A stretch of DNA of 64,000 bases from Citrus sinensis (lineage: Eukaryota; Streptophyta; Magnoliopsida; Sapindales; Rutaceae). Shown here one piece after another: positions 47,595-64,000 of the stretch. A program made the translations under genes and the position numbers. The stretch's first letter is position 1; every line of letters starts with the position of its first letter. The notes below the pieces were generated by a model that ran no database searches, had not been told where the DNA came from, and saw only the letters and a program-made list of their open reading frames with translations. Location: the NCBI RefSeq assembly GCF_022201045.2, contig NC_068556.1, positions 21,991,501 to 22,055,500 on the forward strand, in the 5' to 3' direction.

Positions 47595-50500
47595 CAAAAG
47601 TGTTTGACCTTCATTAAACCAATGCGCTTAGATCATAGTTTAAGAAGCTTGAAAGGGAACAGATATCGATGCCTTACAACAGTTAACCGGCATGTCTTTC
47701 ATGTTGATGCACTCAAAGTATGCACTCCCTACATCAATGCCTGAAACAAACAGCATTGCTTTTGCAGCAGCCTGATTGGCTGCAGAAACAACAGATTGCG
47801 GTGGAGTCAGCAGGCCCTGATAATCACCCAGTACCTGTAAGCTGGAGACCAAATCATTGCGACGCTTTCCTGGAACCTTCTTTTCTTTCCAGGGATAGGT
47901 GAAGCCACATTCCGTTTCATCATTTGGTGCACTCTCCTCTTCATCAATAAGATCAGCAATCAGAAGAGTTGTGACAGAGAACAGCATGCACAAGCGAGGA
48001 TCTAGGCGAGGCATAGGGCCTTCGATGGGATCCCTTTCCTAATTGTCAAGAGAGAACTAAATATTTTAATACAACAAAAACAAAAATAAGAGCACAGTCT
48101 TGAAATGACTATGTAAGACAGGAAATAATCGTCCTTTCATGTCTCTGTCTTTTAATTTAAAATAAGACAAACACAAGCAATTAATACAATTGTGGATAAA
48201 AATTCGGGCCAATAAGCAAGGCATTCAACAGAACTGAAATTCTTCCCCAAATATCTAATTTAATAATAGTAATAAATTCTGAAATATGTCTTGCAACACA
48301 AGTTCCAGAAAGTTCATAATTTATTCCGGTGCTGAAAAGGAAGAAAGGAAGGAAGACAGAGAGTTTTCAATCAGCAAGAAAAAATTCTAACCCTTTGGAC
48401 AAGACGGAGAGCTGCAATCCAGAGGCCTAAGAATGTCTCATGCCAGGTGGTGCCATTAATTGCCTGAAGTGTTTTGATCAAACCTGTGGATATGAAACCT
48501 TATGTACGCATTCGTAAAATACTTATTTCTTAAGACTTGGATTATATAATAATTTAACCCCCAAAAAAAATGAGAAGGCTACAGAGGACAGTAGAAAATC
48601 TGCACTCACTGGTTATTATTTCAATAGCACTTGTTGCGTTAACCTGATATCCATCCAAAGCATCCTCCAACACGAGATCAAGCGGAAGCCAAAGAGCAGA
48701 ACGACTGGCTCCATGACACAGACCAGCAGAAGAAGCTAGAGATCCAAAAGCTAGAACTGCATCGAACTTTGGCTGTGGACTTGTTTTGCATTCTTGAGAC
48801 AAGCCTAGATGAGTATCAGATGTCAACTGCAGAAGATCCTCAGGAGTTAAAATTGTTGAACTTTTCAGAGCTGAAGAATTTGCTCCCAGCAGCCGTAACC
48901 TCTGGATGAAAACTACCCAATGGGTTCGCCTGAAAAGCGGCAAAAGGTGGCTAAGCAACATATCTCTTATTCAAGGGGAAAGAGATAACTAACTACAGTG
49001 ATTGTGAAAAGATATAATGGTTATAGATTTTCAAATGGGGTAAATCTAAAGAAAGCAAGAAAGGCAAAGCAGATTTACATATGTTCCAGAACACTAAGAT
49101 GAAACTTTATTGAGTTGAAATTTCTAGGACAATATATACAACACTTTCCGAACAGTAACCCAGTCCATCCTTACAAAATCAATAATAAACTAAAAATCAA
49201 ACTTTTAGAAAGCCAAAGTACATGCATGAGATTTTAAGAAACAACAGCTCAAGATAACAGAATACATACAAGTTACGGTGTGCCAGGTAAACAATTCTAG
49301 AAGTTACTTTATTTTGCAAAATTTTCCCAATTATCTCAATTGCCATTACAGTATTCATGTTCCGCAGTCTCTCGTGATATTCAGTCCTCTCCTCATCATA
49401 AACATCGTGGCCATCTATTTCCATTTCCAAAGGTTTAGTTGGCCATCTAGACTTTCTTTCTGGAGTAAGTTCCAACAACCTTTCATCATCTAGTGATGCA
49501 TCTAGCAACTGCAACAAAACTGAGAATATATACCCAGCCACAAGAATGCCTGGTTCACTTGCTGACAGACCAAAAATCTCGGAAAGATGAAGAACAGCAT
49601 CTATTGCTTTCATAACCCTGCATGGAGAAAATATTTAAAATCGAAAACATGACATTAATCAGCGACTAAGCAAAAACTAGATCTCACTTTGGATAATCTG
49701 GGCCATGAATTTGGCATTTGAGTTGAAATATGTGTCTCTTAAGAAGTTCCATGTAAAGCCTGTAAGCTGCAGGCTGCAAACGTCGATTTGGAATGACCCT
49801 GTGGAAATAATAATACATAAGTATGGTGTAACAATACCCCCAAAATAATAATAATAATAATAATAAGTGAAATAAAAAGAGAAAAGAACGCTGAACTACA
49901 GGAAATTAGTCCTAAAGGAAATTAGCTACAGCAAAAACTTTCCATTGCTCCAAGATTGAGCATAAAAGAGAAGAAAGGCCTTACAATATCATATAAAACG
50001 AAGTCATTTACAACAGAAACAAATTCCGCAGAGGAATGACAAATGGCGACTCATATCAAGAAGAAAGAGAAAAAGATATGAGCATATTGCAATAAATTTA
50101 ACTCGACATGGACCAGATTTAACAATAAAATACAACAGAAACTAACATTGTTTAAAACACAACAGAAAGAATATAGCAACATGAAATGAACAAAAAGGAG
50201 AAAGACAACACAAGCAAATGAACCAGGTAACCAACTGAGATGACCCAGAAGCAACTACTTGGCCAGCTAGCTCAATTTGATTAAACACAAAAAGCATTCA
50301 ACCCTTTTTGGCAAAATGTATCCTTTCTTTAGCATCTAGCTCACGAAACACAAAGTATCAGTGAATCAAAAACAGGACAACAAAGCGAAGACAAGAGACC
50401 ACCTGGTAGAAAGCAGAGCGAGGAGGAGCAGAGGAGGGGCGATCCTGAGGGTGAGAGCCTTTTCTACAAACTTCCAAGCAATGGGCACATTGTTGTCCCA

Positions 50501-50695
50501 ACAAATGTACGAAACCAACACGTGGGCCAACTCAACAGAAGGCAATGAAACTCCCGCCGAGTTCAAACTCGAAGACAACTGTACGGCCCACAGCAAAGGG
50601 TCACTTCCTTTCTCTTGCGCCACCTTTGTTACTTCCATCACGTTGTCCCACACAGCGCCGCCGCCGCCGCCGCCGTCTTCAAGTTTCGCCGCCAT
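42635..50695 (-). CDS. MED33A: Mediator tail subunit 33A (REF4-related 1)
   Basis: Twelve exons on the minus strand, 5' to 3': 50403-50695, 49688-49798, 49270-49617, 48610-48929, 48392-48483, 47678-48038, 46493-46703, 45563-45677, 45282-45443, 44455-45115, 43945-44151 and 42635-43749. Phases agree and give 1331 residues, close to the ~1300 of plant MED33. The start MAAKLEDGGGGGGAVWDNVM is followed by conserved blocks VWDNVMEVTKVAQEKGSDPL, HLIVEACIARNLLDTSAYFW, VPGWSSFTKGAPLTPLMVNA, LPAWDILEAVPFVVDAALTG and WKPAFMNGMDWPSPATNL. MED33A/B (RFR1/REF4) sit in the Mediator tail and restrain the phenylpropanoid pathway through transcriptional control in the nucleus. The exon 8 acceptor (45678) is purine-rich and was chosen because it keeps SLAELEKVFEIAI in frame; it is the least certain border. 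Intron 7 contains a direct repeat and intron 6 an AC microsatellite. Confidence 0.9.
45971..46310. repeat. 240-bp-period direct repeat in MED33A intron 7
   Basis: CTGAAGTCAAGAGATCA occurs at 45993 and 46233; each copy continues CATTGCTGGAC, then GTCAAACAAACTC and TAACCTTT. The two ~100-bp units differ at several positions and are separated by about 135 bp. Confidence 0.7.
47559..47588. repeat. (AC)n microsatellite in MED33A intron 6
   Basis: Fifteen AC units in the intron between exons 6 and 7. Confidence 0.9.
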
Positions 50696-53600
50696 TAGAG
50701 GGGCCGGAAACGATATACGTGCCTACTGAGTTCAAGACGACAAAGAGAAAGAGTCAATGTTCTTTTAAATTTTTCCTTTTTTTTCTTTTTCCGCGTTATC
50801 TTTCAGTTGTGTTGTGTCTTGTCTTTTGTATTTATGAATTTAATTTCCATTTTTGGATATTAAAAAGGGCGTGGATCGATTGGTTGTTCGTTATGAAAAG
50901 TCAAACAAATGCGAGGGTATAAGTGGTATGATAAATTTGAGCTAATAACATTTGGATCCCTTTTATTTTAATAAAATCGCAACTAAGGATATAAGTTGTG
51001 ATTTCTTTGCAAGGGTCCGTATTTTAACTTATAAATATTCTGTTAAAAAATTTGTTAATAAAATGTATTAAGCCCTATAATAGGATACTTTCTAACAAAA
51101 AATTGGTTTTTAGCAGGTGGAATTTTCATGTTCATCCAAATCTTTCTAACAAAAATAGATGATTTTGACGTTATGTCTTCAGATTAGTTTTATATTTAGA
51201 GACTTAATTATTTCAATATTTTCATATCATTGATTCCATTAAGCGTAATTCTAACAAGAACTAAATATGGGTTGTAATCCATGTCTTATTTTTGACAAAA
51301 GTTATGGATTTAAATGAGATAAACACAAAAAAATATTCGGTTTTAATATTATAATTTTTTTTGGGGGGTTTGGGGGGGGGGGGGGGGGGGCGCTTCAAAT
51401 AGCGGGACAACAGAACTAGCGAGTAGCTTATTCTTAGCTAAGAGTTCGGTAAGAGTACAATGTTTCGGGACTTGTCAAAAGTTGTGCGTGGAAATTATTT
51501 AAAGTTACTTTTAAGTACTTTTATAACCTAAAATAATATTCGGTATGGAAATGAATTTTAAATTACTTTTTAAAAAATATTTAAAATATGAAAAAAAAAA
51601 AAACACCAAGTTGAAGCCAATGCGTCTGACATTTGATTTAACAAAGCCCCAATTATATGTTTTATGAAATTGTAAAGATGAAGACTTTTTTTAAAAGGGT
51701 TGGATTTGTTGATTATCTGAAGGAACTTGAGCGATAGACTAATGATCCAAAAAGGGCACAGAGGGTCTCTTTAGATTGGAATTTGGAAGCAACTACTGAA
51801 CTGCCTAAGTACTCTGATTCAAAGATAACACGCTCAACACTAATAATTGATGTGGACCTTCTTACCCACTCGTGAATCATACTCAATCATGTACTTCAAA
51901 ATTGCCATGGACCACCACAAAACCCACCAACCTTAGTGGGTTCCACATCTCCAAACGCCTTCCCTATACAGCTACTTGTAAGTACTGCTCAAATAATTTC
52001 AACTCTATTACGTCTTTGCTCTGCACCAGAGTCCAAATGGATACATTTGCAGAGAATGTTCATGATTAAAGGTAGATAATTTCATTCTAAAATTCAATGA
52101 AATCAAATACGACGAGTCTTTGTTTAAATGAGCTTTCCAGTGATAACAGTGTTCGAGAAACGATAGGAGGGCGAGGCTGTTTTGGTGGGTGTGTGTTAGT
52201 TTTAATTTCTACTGTTAAAATTGAGGCCCGAACCACCCCAGGAGAGAAATGAATTTTGATCGTGCTTATAATAAAAAAATTCGAAATAAAGCGCATGAGA
52301 GTGGCGGGGGTAGGTGAAGATGATGACAGGAGATGATGATGCATTCTTCCAACTACAGATTTGGCCCCCAGCGCCTACTCTGGGGTAGTGGTGGCATTGG
52401 CATCGTCACACTCATAGGATCATATTTGCTTTAGGCGTGGGTGAAAAAACAAATATAAAAAAAAGGGGGAAAAAGCCAAGTCTTTGCCCACCTTTGCATT
52501 TCTTTCCAATGGAGGCAAAACATTTGCCAATTTTTCCTGCTTTTATTTACCCAACTGACCTTCTCTCTCTTCAGCCTAACTGACGCTGGGTAGGTGGATG
52601 AAGCACCAGTGGCTAATATCATTAGCGCTGTTGATTTGAAAGTGATTGCTTTGGATCCATCTCTATCTTCGCTGCCTTAATTATGTCATCTAGTGTCAGG
52701 TGTGGTTCAACTATCCTACCAAAAGAAAGGAAAATAATAATACCCTCAAGCAAGCTTTTTTTTTTTTTTTTGTTTGTTTGAATCATAAGGTGATCTTGAA
52801 TAGACTCTAATTACGGGAGATATTTTTAAATTCTTATCATAATTTAAATTAATCTCTGTTCATATTGGATCGGCCCATAAAAAATAAAATATTGATTAAA
52901 GTGACAATTTTATACGAGAGCGAGACTTAAATTTTGACCCCTCTTAAAGAATGAGAGTGTCAAATCACTTACATCAATCAACTTTAATTACTCTCAAGTA
53001 GGTTTTGATTGATCTTTTAGCAGAAGATTGTGAGTGTTCAATTCAGATTGGTGAGATTTTGCTACAATTAAGTAAAACTTTGAATCATGCAAAGAAGAGG
53101 GATCAGCTTATTGGCTATTAAAAGTTAATCAGTAATTAATTTTGGGACTGATAAAAACTTTCCTTAGCTGTTAGTTGAGAGTGTACGAGCCAATGGCTTT
53201 TACGGTGGCCAATGGATCTTATGATTACAAGAAGGTGAGTTAGGTGAGATCGTTATGTCATTCTTAGTACTTGCACCATCTGGTTAAATCTTGTTAGAAA
53301 GTTGTTGAGTTCGATGAGATGTAAAGAAAAGAGAAAAATAAATGATTTAATTAATTGATGTAAAGAACTTATGATCCAAAAATCTGTATGTCACTGATGT
53401 TGATAAGTATTGGTGCTTGTATTGAGAGGTATGTTAAAGAGTGCCTTTAGGTAATGTTTAGAGCACTGCATGGCATAATATTGGAATATTATTTTTTGTT
53501 AAGCTAATGTTATCTAACGTTTGAAGGATCATTTTTATCACATTAAATTTTTAAGTTAATCCGCCTCCATAGCTATTTGTACTTTAAAAATTATTGTGAA

Positions 53601-56003
53601 CGCTCTTATTTCAATAAAATAATTCATTATAAAAAATATTTATTATATGAATTACTATTAATGATAATTTATTATGAACTAATATAATATAATTACTATG
53701 ACCACCTATTATAATACACCCATTATTTAACATATAAAACCATAAAAAAAATTAAATCCAACATTTACACAATACTTAGTTGAACAAGGTGAAAAATAAT
53801 TATTTTGAAAGATTTTAACTAGAACCGTGTGACCTTTTTAATTTTTTAAAAAGTAAAATAAAGTACAATAAAAAATTGATTTTTCCCCAATTTAAAAAAA
53901 TAAAAAAAAAATTAAAATGTCTTAAATCTATTCAACTTCTTCTTCGTCCTTCTTCTCTTGTTGCCATCAGGTTCTCGATCGATTGCAAGTTACTTTTTGG
54001 GTGCACGTTTCCAATATTGAACATTTTTGTTAAATTAAATAAAACTAATTATAAATAAAATTTTGTGAAAAAAATATTATTTTCAACTTGAATATATATA
54101 TATATATATATATATTTATTTATTTATGAAAAAAAAGAATGCTATATTGTGCAATTTTATTGGTATTTTGATTAAATAAAGATAAATATTTTAAATAATT
54201 TTAAGTAAGGAACTTTTTTGGAATTTTAAGGAATGTACAAAATAAAACTTAATTTTTTAAATTTAGTAGATAAATGTACAAAGTAATAGAGTATTCAAAG
54301 TAATTTTTAGATCGTAAATAACATTACACTTCATTAAATCATGTCTTTATTTGTTTTCGTTAATTATTAAATTAAAAACATGTGGTTAATAGAAGCCATA
54401 TCCAACCACCGTAAGGGCCGCCATTAGCTACCAATTTTTACGTTCGTTAATGTTCATTTTGATGCCATTGAAACTCTCATTATAAGATCTACGCAGGTGT
54501 TTAAGTATTACTGGCAACAGAGCTTTATTTCACCATAGATTTATTGTTAGAGTTTTGAATTCCAAAATTTCGACTGGGGATTTACAACGAACGAAAGCAC
54601 TATTATTGGTAAACTTTGTACCATTGAGTAGCCCTAAAGAAGAGAGCTCTAATGGTACCAAAAATGACATCAACAACTGGAAAATTTTAACTATCGAGAC
54701 CACCAATTAGTAATTTTATTTTTATTTAAAAATTAAACAATAATTTTAATAAAAACAAAACATAAAACTTTAAGATATTAATAATTATAAAAAATAATTT
54801 TAATATATATGTGTGGAACGCACCTTTAAATAGTTATGTAGTTTGCACGTTGGCAACTTTTAAAATGTGAATAAGCTAAATCGTATATTGAACGTGTCAC
54901 TCAAGAAAATGACCTGCCAGCTGATATCAAGACGGCCAAGAGAAGCAATCATGGCTGCACTGTGGACATGATGACGAAACCAAGTTTTTGTTTTGTTTTT
55001 TTATTTTTCGTTTTGGGGTGATAAAATGCTGATACTTGGCGGCTTACCTGTTAATTATCGGGTCCAAATATTGTGGCTATATGAGACACGGCGTGGGAGG
55101 GACACATGTACCAAGCAGGTAACAGGACAGCACAAGGCAATCTAATTATCAGCTGATGGCCCGTGCTAGGCCCATGAGAGTTTGATGCTTTACAGTAAAG
55201 CCTCGTGACCAATTCTTGTGCCTCATTCTGCTGATTTTAGTTTTCCATTTCTAGCTTGTATGAAATTTTGCAGATTTTCTGATACATGCCCATTATTAGC
55301 AATATATAATGGAGTTTTTACCAGTTCTGGGTAGGTTCAAAGAGTCTCAACCACTAGATCTTTTTGACTTTCAAATTCTCAGCAGCTTTGATAAAACACG
55401 AGCTAATCCGCCGGAGAAAGCGCATCAGAGTTGAAATGAAGCCAGCTTTCTACTTCCCACTCATAGCGAGTGCGGATTGATCATAATCCAAATCCAAGTC
55501 ATGATTCTTTGATCTCTTCACCAAAATGTCAAGGCGCTAATTGGGTACACTGGTTGCATCTTATTGCCAACTACTCCAAACTGCTAGGATGCAAAAATAT
55601 ATTTCAAAATATTTGCAAGGACAAAAGCACGGGGACGAAATCTCTATATTCAAATTCATTTTCATTCTAAACAAATATTACGCAAGAGTAAAGTAAAAGC
55701 AACGATGATCTAGACGTTCCACCTAGAAATTATATATTGTAAATTATAGATACATTTTACCTTATGATTGAGACGTCCAATAATGTTAGCAAACAAAATA
55801 TAGCAGTGAACATCAAATTAAAAAAATGTACATAAATCTGAGTTTAAAGAAGGTCAATATGAATTTAAAATGTACCAGTTTAATTTCGCATCTCCTGCAG
55901 GAGTCCATAAATGGTCAAAATATTAATATAATGCATAGTACAAAACCTAAATTGCCCGCTTGAGCACATGAATACTTACTAGAGGGAGGCAACAAAATGT
56001 TGA
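50696..56003. other. Gene-free 5.3-kb region upstream of MED33A
   Basis: No gene recognised. Contents: the MED33A promoter side (50.7-51 kb), a 19-G homopolymer at 51372-51390, AT-rich low-complexity DNA (53.5-54.8 kb) with a (TA)n run at 54091-54115, and unremarkable DNA to 56.0 kb. Short frames (for example 51872-52069, 55470-55670) lack domains. Confidence 0.45.
51372..51390. repeat. Poly(G) tract, 19 bases
   Basis: A run of 19 G's, preceded by GGGGGGTTT, in the gene-free region upstream of MED33A. Confidence 0.9.
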
Positions 56004-59895
<3,892 letters not shown>

Positions 59896-61009
59896 TTTTC
59901 CTCACAAGTTCTGTTTTTGTTATTTGTGGCGAGAAGAGAAAGAAAAGTAATAAAACCCTGCAAAAACCTCTTCTTGTTAGAGAGAGCAAGTGGACAGAAT
60001 TTCAATTGTTGATGGATAGCAAAATCGTTAGTGACTGATAAACGATCATGCCTTTCGTTTCCCTGCCTCTGCTTTGGCAGTTTGTTGAGTGACTTTGGCT
60101 ATGATGTTATTAAAAGTTAAAACTCCCCTCCTTATCGCGCAGTATACAGCTATTTTAAAAAACAAAACTATTATTAGTGACTTGATTAAATTCAATTACA
60201 TGTATCGTAAACGAATTAATTAATTGTATTATCTATTCTAAAATTCATTCATTGTACGTGATAATACCTACCTTAAAATTATTTTGCATGATTATGTTTA
60301 AATTAAACATGCAACTACAAAAGTGCCCTAGGGCACTTTGGTACATGAAAGTTGACTTAGATTAAATGAACTAACTTTAAAAATAAAATAAAATATAGTA
60401 TTGCTAATTTATTATTTATTAGATATTTGAAATTATGAGATTTTAGTATAAATCTACAAATATAAATTTGTATAAATTTTGCTGAAAAACATGCCGTGTA
60501 ATAACTTTATGAATTAGATGTGATAAATAGATAAAAACAGTCAATTCCGACTTTCATGTACCACACAATTTTTCTTGTTCAAAATTTCTTTACATTTCTA
60601 GAATTAGGATTCATTCACCCCGATCTCAACTTACTTATTAATCATTTAAATTGCATTTTGTTTTTATGTCGCTTGAATCACATTTTACATGCTAAAGGGG
60701 AAAAAAAAAATAGGTAATAATCAAAGGATTTGTGATTGGGAATGAAAATTATTTATGTCAGGCAGAATCATGCAGCAACGTTAGCATGGACTTGAGATGT
60801 AATATGGGCCCAACATTTGGGTCGAATTGGGCTGAAAATTACAACCTCATTTGACGAAAGCAGTGACGTTAAATCGTTGATTGCCAAGCTCAGCTCCCTT
60901 CCAACTCAATTAATTATATATTCTCTCCACTCTCCAGTGCATAATCAGATTCCCTCCATTTCTTCCGAAGGTAATACAGTTAATTCCATTATCGAATTTG
61001 GGTTTGAAT
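59896..61009. other. Divergent promoter region, RNR2 and dienelactone hydrolase
   Basis: The RNR2 gene (minus) and the hydrolase gene (plus) diverge here. 60100-60760 is AT-rich with no frame. GGGCCCAAC near 60805 resembles site II/TCP-like elements (GGCCCA), often found at plant cell-cycle and housekeeping promoters. No gene. Confidence 0.45.
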
Positions 61010-62675
61010 ATGTCAGGCTCACAGTGCTTTGAGAACCCACCAAAGCTGAGCCCGGGTTCGGGTTGTGGAGCTGGGACTGTACAGCAACTCGGTGGCCTCA
61101 ACACTTATGTGACCGGGTCTGGTCCTCCAGATTCCAAGTCTGCTATTCTTCTCATTTCTGACGTTTTTGGTAACAACCCATAATCTTTGCTTCTTCAATA
61201 TTTTCCCCACTTAGTCATCATCTAATACTTAGAGTCATTTGATTAAATAATTTTTGAAGTGGGATATTATTTTTAATACATTCTCTTGGAACTTTGCAGG
61301 GTATGAAGCTCCTCTTTTCAGGTATGTTATTGAAGTAGCTTCGGTTTATATCTCTATTCGTGATGTGTCTCCTAGGTTTTAGTTGAATCTGTTAATTATC
61401 ATTAATTGACAAGTTCAAATGTCCACATCAATCGGGATACGAATTTTATATCTCAACTCTGTAAGCTTAGTATAAATCTTTTAAAATTATTTATGCTTGC
61501 ACAGATCAGTAGTTTCTGGTTCATTGGATTATAAGTGTGCCCACTTCTTGCTATATGTATGCAGGAAACTTGCCGACAAAGTTGCCGGTGCTGGATTCTT
61601 AGTTGTGGCTCCTGATTTCTTTTATGGCGACCCTATTGTTGATCTGAACAACCCTCAGTTTGATCGAGAGGCCTGGAGAAAAATTCATAACACGGTTAGT
61701 TTGTTACCGTATTGGTACAATTTGTGCATGTATGTGAGAATAAAAGGGCTTATTGTAGCCTTCCTTAAACTGAATTAAGCTTGATTAATAATTTTTTTCC
61801 TTATAGGACAAAGGTTATGTAGATGCCAAATCAGTAATTGCTGCTTTGAAAAGTAAAGGTGTATCTGCCATAGGGGCAGCAGGTTTTTGCTGGGGAGGTG
61901 AGCTTCTGTCGCTCTCTTCTTTTACTTTTCTCTTTAAGATGTTCTGGTTTTGGGAATCTAGAATGATCAAATTAGATAACATGATTTCATTGCTTGCATA
62001 TTTGTATCAGGCGTTGTAGCTGCAAAATTGGCAAGTTCTCATGATATTCAGGCTGCAGTTGTGTTGCATCCTGGTGCCATCACAGTCGATGATATAAATG
62101 GTAAATTTGAAACATCCCAGGCTTACCCTATGTGATTGCCACTGACAAACTGTTGTTTGTTTCAGAGATTAAAGTTCCAGTTGCTATTTTGGGAGCTGAG
62201 ATTGATCACGTTTCCCCACCAGAAGATCTGAAACGTTTTGGAGAAATATTATCTGCAAAACTGAAGGTTAGAGAACCTTAAAAACAAAACTTGATATATA
62301 TTGTCCCATCAAAATCTCAGATTTTGGGCATCTGAAAATTTTATTTATTGTACATTCCGGATTCCTTGGCATGTGATGAGACCCTGGTTTGCTTTAATGC
62401 AAATAGAACTACATCATTCAATGATAAATGGGGAGTCCAACCCAAAGAATTCAAAAGACTCTTGATTTGCTGTTTAAGCTTTCCATATCCAACCTTACAG
62501 TTGACTTTGTGATTACTAATTGCAGAATGACTGCCTTGTGAAAATATACCCTCGTGTATCTCATGGATGGACGGTGAGGTACAATGTTGAAGACGAATTT
62601 GCCGTCAAGAGTGCAGAAGAGGCACATGAAGACATGATAAATTGGTTAACCAAGTATGTCAAGAGAGACGAATAA
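61010..62675 (+). CDS. Dienelactone hydrolase family protein (alpha/beta hydrolase)
   Basis: Seven exons: 61010-61169, 61300-61321, 61565-61694, 61807-61897, 62011-62100, 62166-62266 and 62526-62675, giving 247 residues with matching phases. Exon 2 is only 22 bases. Members hydrolyse ester or lactone substrates; the plant substrates are largely unknown. The catalytic triad fits Cys132 in GFCWGG (nucleophile, Cys as in the DLH family instead of Ser), Asp178 in GAEIDHVSP and His211 in SHGWTVRY. The strand motifs SAILLISDVFG and GFLVVAPDFF belong to the alpha/beta-hydrolase core. No signal peptide, so probably cytosolic. It lies head to head with RNR2, as around At3g23570-At3g23580 from memory. 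A TTG-start extension of four codons is not needed. Confidence 0.92.
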
Positions 62676-64000
62676 ACTTTCGGTTGGGTATTGCACTTGT
62701 AAGAAATGAGACCACAATGATGGCTTATCATCCTCCATAATTTCATGATGTTATTAGCATCATTGGCTTCAGTGGCTAGAACCTGCTATGTATTTCAAGC
62801 TTTCAAAGCTTTACATCATAAGTAGCTTGTAATATCACAGAGCAATATTTATATAGATCTTATGTTTATACATTTAATTATATTTTATATGATAATTAAT
62901 TTGGTTATAATATAATTATATATATAAAAATAAATTATATGGCACACCCAACATTTTTTCAGTAGTAGCAAGATGGTAAAATCAGATTCCCTCTCTATTT
63001 ATAAGGATATTTGAAACCGAGACCACTTATACTCAACAAGATATTTTATCTTAGACTTGGACTCATAGGAGATTCATCATATCTGAAGTCAAGTACACAT
63101 GTCATCCAATGAGTTTTATTAAATCCGATTTTTTGTCTACCAATATTATACATGGATGGCCTGTCCTAAATTATATGCTTCCGCATATAATTTTTACAAC
63201 TTGTCGTCTGATAAGGTTTTATAAGAGATGACTTGTTGCCAGATAATGTTTTACATAGATGCTATGCCATTTACGAACATTCAATTTCAAAGTGTTTCAG
63301 GTTAATACAATTTATCCAAGAGATAGATCCATCAAAATTACAGATCTAGTTGCGCATAATCAGGAAAGGATTAAATGAGACGGATGTAATTACATGCAAA
63401 ATCAGTAAATGAAACTCGAGAATGAAATTCCCCAAAAAAAAAAAAAATTCCTAAAAATCAGTAAATTACAATGACATATTAAATAGGTCACTACCTGGTG
63501 ACCATAGCACTCAGAGAAGTGCTACCAAAATAGGATGTTTCATTTTATTTCTAAGCTTAACGTGGCACCAATCAACTATAGTCATGTGTTCATTATTATG
63601 AAAGTTTGTAGAAACTGCATCCCAAACTTTGTATGCTTAGTATTATTATTCTTATATAACAAATTGTGTGTTACATGCTTAGAAGTTGCACACAGAATCC
63701 CTGATTCAGAGCCTTTGCAACTGTAAAACACTGATATAAGGCGAGTTGGGGAGTGTGATTGAAATTGAATAAACTATTTATTTTATAATTTTTGATAAAA
63801 ATAATATTTGGTAAATTTTGTAAAAGCAGTTTATTTCATAATTTTCTCCTGTTTGTCAGCAGCTTTTAAAAGCATGCATGTGGGGGTTGCTTTTCATAAG
63901 CAGTTTATTGAACAAGTTACTATACCCTTTTAAAATTCATATTATAACTCTATAGTTTAATAAAAAAACAATTGTATCTCACTTATTCGTAAACCCTTAT
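62676..64000. other. 3' flank and AT-rich intergenic tail
   Basis: The first ~200 bases are probably the hydrolase 3' UTR. The rest is AT-rich, and 63770-63930 has repeated TAAAAGC/GCTTTTA and AGCAGTTTATT words that may be part of a MITE. No gene. Confidence 0.4.

Noticed and set aside
50366-50922. Plus-strand frames across MED33A exon 1
   Set aside because: They are antisense shadows of the GC-rich first exon.

Overview
The window looks like nuclear DNA of a dicot plant: an AT-rich background, introns with GT..AG borders, long intergenic stretches full of decayed transposable elements, and plant-only families (an IPT cytokinin synthase, a PLS/E-type PPR protein, DVL/RTFL micropeptides, MED33). 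A rosid is my best guess; the species cannot be fixed from the sequence alone. No rRNA, tRNA, CRISPR or organelle gene was seen.

Layout. 1-17.4 kb is mostly repeats around one gene, an intronless adenylate isopentenyltransferase (IPT5/IPT7 type, 2787-3770) whose leader seems to hold an intron and upstream ORFs. The repeats are two 5'-truncated LINE ends with target-site duplications, a ~488-bp tandem duplication of one of them, a decayed Copia element (minus strand, 11.6-14.3 kb) abutting a decayed Gypsy element (plus strand, 14.3-15.9 kb), and several foldback/MITE elements. 17.4-25.3 kb holds a small RRM protein probably sent to an organelle and a DUF21/CBS (CNNM-like) membrane protein. 26.1-27.3 kb holds two DVL/ROTUNDIFOLIA4-like micropeptide genes on the minus strand, of 45 and 39 codons. 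28.8-30.9 kb is a tandem duplication joined to a 712-bp hAT-like element with an 8-bp target-site duplication. 31.1-42.2 kb holds, all on the plus strand, a SERINC membrane protein, an L34e-superfamily membrane protein and a MEF18-like PPR protein. 42.6-50.7 kb is MED33A/RFR1 (minus, 12 exons). 50.7-56 kb is gene-free. 56.0-59.9 kb is the ribonucleotide reductase small subunit (minus, 9 exons), and 61.0-62.7 kb is a dienelactone hydrolase family protein (plus, 7 exons).

How the genes relate. They do not form a pathway; plant genes rarely do. What ties them together is conserved gene order: from memory, the Arabidopsis counterparts lie in paralogous blocks, around At3g23570-23637 (hydrolase, RNR2A, MED33A, IPT7, RTFL), At5g19020-19040 (MEF18, L34e-like, IPT5) and At3g06170-06180 (SERINC, L34e-like). 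This window would then show an arrangement from before the Arabidopsis duplications and gene losses. Exon boundaries were worked out by hand from reading-frame phase, GT..AG borders and family similarity; no transcript evidence was available.
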